Shown here: in pieces, positions 60,928 through 64,000 of the stretch
How positions within the stretch are numbered: the first letter of the stretch is position 1
Layout: each line of letters opens with the position of its first letter
NCBI GenBank assembly: GCA_013298895.1
Contig: JAAFJM010000006.1
Span: 62,001-126,000, forward strand
Source: Bacteroidota bacterium
Lineage (GTDB): Bacteria > Bacteroidota > Bacteroidia > UKL13-3
Reading direction: 5' to 3'
DNA length: 64,000 bases
Notes under the pieces: model-generated
Seen by the model: the letters and a program-made list of their open reading frames with translations, nothing else
What the model was told of the DNA's origin: nothing
Databases searched by the model: none
Translations under genes and position numbers: made by a program

Positions 60928-61487
60928 TATTTATTGTACTCGTTCATGGTTAACGGCAGTCCTTTTATTACAAAACTTTCAATAGCATCCACCGATTTAT
61001 GAATTAAAAAAGGCATTTCTTTCATTTCGTCAGTAGTCCATTTTCCTAGCACATAATCTACCTGACGGCCTTTTGGGAAATTATTGCCAATGCCAAACCT
61101 AAGTCTCGGATAATTTTGGGTACCGAGTAATTCGTTAATGCTTTTTAGTCCATTATGACCCGCATCGCTTCCATTTCCTCTAATTCGTAGTTTGCCAAAA
61201 TCAATGGCTAAATCATCCACTAAAATAAAAATATTTTCAATAGGAATTTTTAAGTCAGTCATCCAATGGCGAACTGCTTTGCCACTTAAATTCATATAAG
61301 TAGTTGGCATAATTACATGTATTTGCCTACCTCTTAAGCTTACTTGTGCATATTGTGCATGCTTTTGCACGGTAAAATTTCCCAAGTGTTTTTTTACCAA
61401 TGCTTCAGCAATATCAAACCCAATATTGTGTCGGGTTTGTGCATACTCTGCTCCTATATTTCCTAATCCTACAATTAAAAATTTCAT
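60927..61487 (-). CDS. pth: Peptidyl-tRNA hydrolase
   Basis: FLIVGLGNIGAEYAQTRHNIGFD; PTTYMNLSGKAV; RGNGSDAGHNGLKSI. Confidence 0.97.
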   Translation of the reverse strand: MKFLIVGLGNIGAEYAQTRHNIGFDIAEALVKKHLGNFTVQKHAQYAQVSLRGRQIHVIMPTTYMNLSGKAVRHWMTDLKIPIENIFILVDDLAIDFGKLRIRGNGSDAGHNGLKSINELLGTQNYPRLRFGIGNNFPKGRQVDYVLGKWTTDEMKEMPFLIHKSVDAIESFVIKGLPLTMNEYNK

Positions 61488-61494
61488 ATACTTT

Positions 61495-61917
61495 TTATGG
61501 TTTACTGTAAACCATTTTTACATGTTCAATATCTGCTTCCCAAAAGTTTTCTCCTTCAGGTTTAAAATTATGTTTGGCATATAAAGGAGCAGCAGTTAAT
61601 TGTGCGTGCAAATAAATTTTATTACCAAATGCAATGGTTTCATTCAATAAATAAGCTACTAAAGCAGAACCAATTCCATTGCCTCTAAATTTTTCTAATA
61701 CTGCAAATCGCTCTAGTTTATAGCCATTTTCTGTTTGACGAATTCTTGCAGTTCCAGCAGGTTCATTGTTAAAGTAAGCCAAAAAATGAATGCTTTCTTC
61801 TTCAAACTCATATTCTATTTCCTTTGGACAATTTTGCCCAATCACAAAAACTTCGTGCCTAATATCCCAAGCTATTTGTTGCACAGTTGGAGTGGTTATT
61901 TTTTCAATTTTTATCAT
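61495..61917 (-). CDS. GNAT family N-acetyltransferase
   Basis: FAVLEKFRGNGIGSALVAYLLN acetyl-CoA-binding motif. Confidence 0.88.
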   Translation of the reverse strand: MIKIEKITTPTVQQIAWDIRHEVFVIGQNCPKEIEYEFEEESIHFLAYFNNEPAGTARIRQTENGYKLERFAVLEKFRGNGIGSALVAYLLNETIAFGNKIYLHAQLTAAPLYAKHNFKPEGENFWEADIEHVKMVYSKP

Positions 61918-63179
61918 TAAGCAAAGTATTTTTTTAGTGCTTCGCCAATTAAATAAACATCTTCGAAAGTGTTATACATTGGTACTGGACTCATACGTAT
62001 AACATCAGGTTCGCGCCAATCGGGTATTATGTTTTCACTTACCAAATAGTCAAATAATTTTTTGCCATCTTGTTTCACAATAATGGAAAGTTGGCAGCCT
62101 CTTTCATCTTTATTTTTTGGAGTTATTATGGTTAAGTGGTCGGTATATTGATTTAAAATATACTCCAAATAACCTGTTAATATTTCGCTTTTCGCTCTTA
62201 AATTTTCCATACCTGCTTCTGCAAACATTTCTAACGATGCTTTATGAATAGCCATAGGAAATATTTGTGCATTGCTTAACTGCCAACCTTGTGCACCTGG
62301 AATGGCTTTAAAGCCTTTTTTCATTTGGAAACGCTCACCTTCATCATGTCCCCACCAACCTGCAAAACGGTTTAATTCAGAGTTTTCATGTCTTTCGTGA
62401 ACAAATACACCACTTGTTCCTCCAGGGCCACTATTTAAGTATTTATAAGTACACCAAACCGCAAAATCTACATCCCAATCGTGTAATTGTAAATGTAAGT
62501 TACCAGCAGCATGAGCCAAATCAAAGCCTGCATAAGCTCCAACAGCATGTGCAGCAGCAGCTATGGCCTTCATATCAAAAACTTGGCCTGTATAATAATT
62601 TACACCTCCTAACATTACCAAAGCCAAACTATCGGCATTTGCATTTATGGTTGCAATAATATCTTCGGTGCGCAAAGTGTGTTCACCTTCGCGTGGTTTA
62701 AGTTCTATAATAGCATCATCTGGATTTAAATTGTGGTGTTTAACTTGCGTTTCCATGGCATATAAATCGCTTGGAAAAGCAGCAGCTTCCATAATTATTT
62801 TATAGCGTGTAGCAGTTGGTTTGTAAAAACTTACCATCATTAAGTGTAAGTTTACGGTAAGGTTATTCATTACAACTACTTCGCTAGGCTTTGCACCTAC
62901 CACCTTTGCAGCATTTTCGGTTAAAAAATGGTGGTAACCAAACCAAGGATTTTTTGCATCAAAATGTCCTTCTACGCCAAATTTTGCCCAATCGTTTAAC
63001 TCTTGATCAATAGCTGCGCGAACTGATTTTGGCTGCAAGCCTAATGAGTTGCCACATAAATAAACTACATGTTTATTGTTATGAGTTAATAAATGAAATT
63101 GATGTTTAAAATGGGCTAGTTTATCGTTTGCATCTAATTGTTGAGCAAAACTTAAGGTATTTTCAAATTGCATGTGCAA
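61917..63179 (-). CDS. kynU: Kynureninase
   Basis: [68 protein letters not shown]. Confidence 0.95.
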   Translation of the reverse strand: MHMQFENTLSFAQQLDANDKLAHFKHQFHLLTHNNKHVVYLCGNSLGLQPKSVRAAIDQELNDWAKFGVEGHFDAKNPWFGYHHFLTENAAKVVGAKPSEVVVMNNLTVNLHLMMVSFYKPTATRYKIIMEAAAFPSDLYAMETQVKHHNLNPDDAIIELKPREGEHTLRTEDIIATINANADSLALVMLGGVNYYTGQVFDMKAIAAAAHAVGAYAGFDLAHAAGNLHLQLHDWDVDFAVWCTYKYLNSGPGGTSGVFVHERHENSELNRFAGWWGHDEGERFQMKKGFKAIPGAQGWQLSNAQIFPMAIHKASLEMFAEAGMENLRAKSEILTGYLEYILNQYTDHLTIITPKNKDERGCQLSIIVKQDGKKLFDYLVSENIIPDWREPDVIRMSPVPMYNTFEDVYLIGEALKKYFA

Positions 63180-63225
63180 TAATACTAAATCATTTAATGG
63201 CTACATAGCACCTAAAAATGATTTT

Positions 63226-63702
63226 TTATTGTGGAAAGCTAGTAACTCTTAAGTAATTTCCATTTCTGGTTACAAAATATTGGCGCAATCCTCTGTCGGC
63301 AGGGCCTTTACTTGGTGTACCTGTGGTTAAAAAAAACTCGCTTGCGCAGCAGCGGTTATTGCCACTTCCACATTGAAATTTTGAATTATTATCGGCCATG
63401 TAAATGCGGCTGCAAGCACTATCAACTTTATAAGGACATGCTCTGTCAAAAGCCACAAATTCGTCAAAATTGTTATATATTATAATGCCTTTGTAACCAA
63501 CAGCTTGCCCATCGCGGTAAATATAACCTCCCATGTTTTGAAGTGGCGCTGCATCTGGCAACAATAAATTGATATTGATATCAAAATTTACAGGAGGAAA
63601 AAAATCATTGTTTTGTGAGGCGCTTTTGTCCTTTTCGCAAGCCATCACAAAAACAAAAACTATTATAAAGTATAAATATCTTAAATTCATTATTTTATCC
63701 AA
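63226..63702 (-). CDS. Rieske-like lipoprotein lacking canonical His ligands
   Basis: Lipobox IVFVFVMAC; AFDRACPYKVDSACSR...FQCGSGNNRCCASEFFLTTGTPSKGPADRGLRQY. Confidence 0.55.
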   Translation of the reverse strand: MDKIMNLRYLYFIIVFVFVMACEKDKSASQNNDFFPPVNFDININLLLPDAAPLQNMGGYIYRDGQAVGYKGIIIYNNFDEFVAFDRACPYKVDSACSRIYMADNNSKFQCGSGNNRCCASEFFLTTGTPSKGPADRGLRQYFVTRNGNYLRVTSFPQ

Positions 63703-64000
63703 GCTAAAAGTTTAGGCAAATTGTTTTTTCTGTATTTAAAATAAGGTTTCTTATAAGCACCAAACGATTTGTAGAATCGTTCAATTCCATCAATTTCTGA
63801 ACCTTCAAAGTCAATAAATAAATTTTTACCAGACAATTGCATAATAACGGAATCCATTAAAAAGTGCATAGCACCTATTTTTTTACCTTTTTCGTTTGAT
63901 GTTCCTAAATGAAAAATGGCCCTATCTCCATTAATTATAAAAGCGGCAGCCCCTAGTAAACCAAACTGATTACTATAAACGCCAACTGCCAATAGATTAT
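63690..64000 (-). CDS. GNAT/FemAB-like acyltransferase, partial (N-terminus off the right edge)
   Basis: GAAAFIINGDRAIFHLGTSNEKGKKIGAMHFLMDSVIMQLSGKNLFIDFEGSEIDGIERFYKSFGAYKKPYFKYRKNNLP. Confidence 0.55.
   Translation of the reverse strand, partial: NLLAVGVYSNQFGLLGAAAFIINGDRAIFHLGTSNEKGKKIGAMHFLMDSVIMQLSGKNLFIDFEGSEIDGIERFYKSFGAYKKPYFKYRKNNLPKLLAWIK

Overview
This is a low-GC Bacteroidetes chromosomal segment, judged from T9SS C-terminal sorting domains, TAnnTTTG-type promoter motifs, a 939-aa CarB lacking the MGS domain, and DUF4270 and VF530 proteins. Most of it is housekeeping: glmS, DAHP synthase, panC, hemW, aspS, carB, a phosphohexomutase, dgt, folB, ahcY, pth, kynU and rlmI-like. Between these lie six large secreted or T9SS cargo proteins, two of them with long tandem PKD/Ig-like repeats, and a starch/glycogen set (pullulanase-like GH13, secreted GH13 amylase, glycogen-synthase N-domain). 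No CRISPR array, rRNA or tRNA was recognised. Accessory signals of most interest: (1) an AAA_14/DUF4143 ATPase with a PD-(D/E)XK-like tail, bracketed about 20 bp on each side by two near-identical 37-39 nt palindromes; (2) a frameshifted GIY-YIG nuclease remnant bracketed by two ~111-nt near-identical repeats that each carry an imperfect palindrome; (3) unlisted tatA and gatA pseudogenes, where the gatA remnant ends in a 49-nt copy of the dgt 3' end that differs from the intact dgt 4.3 kb away only at synonymous sites; (4) a three-domain higher-order repeat inside a 1554-aa surface protein. All calls come from reading the sequence; no database search was run.
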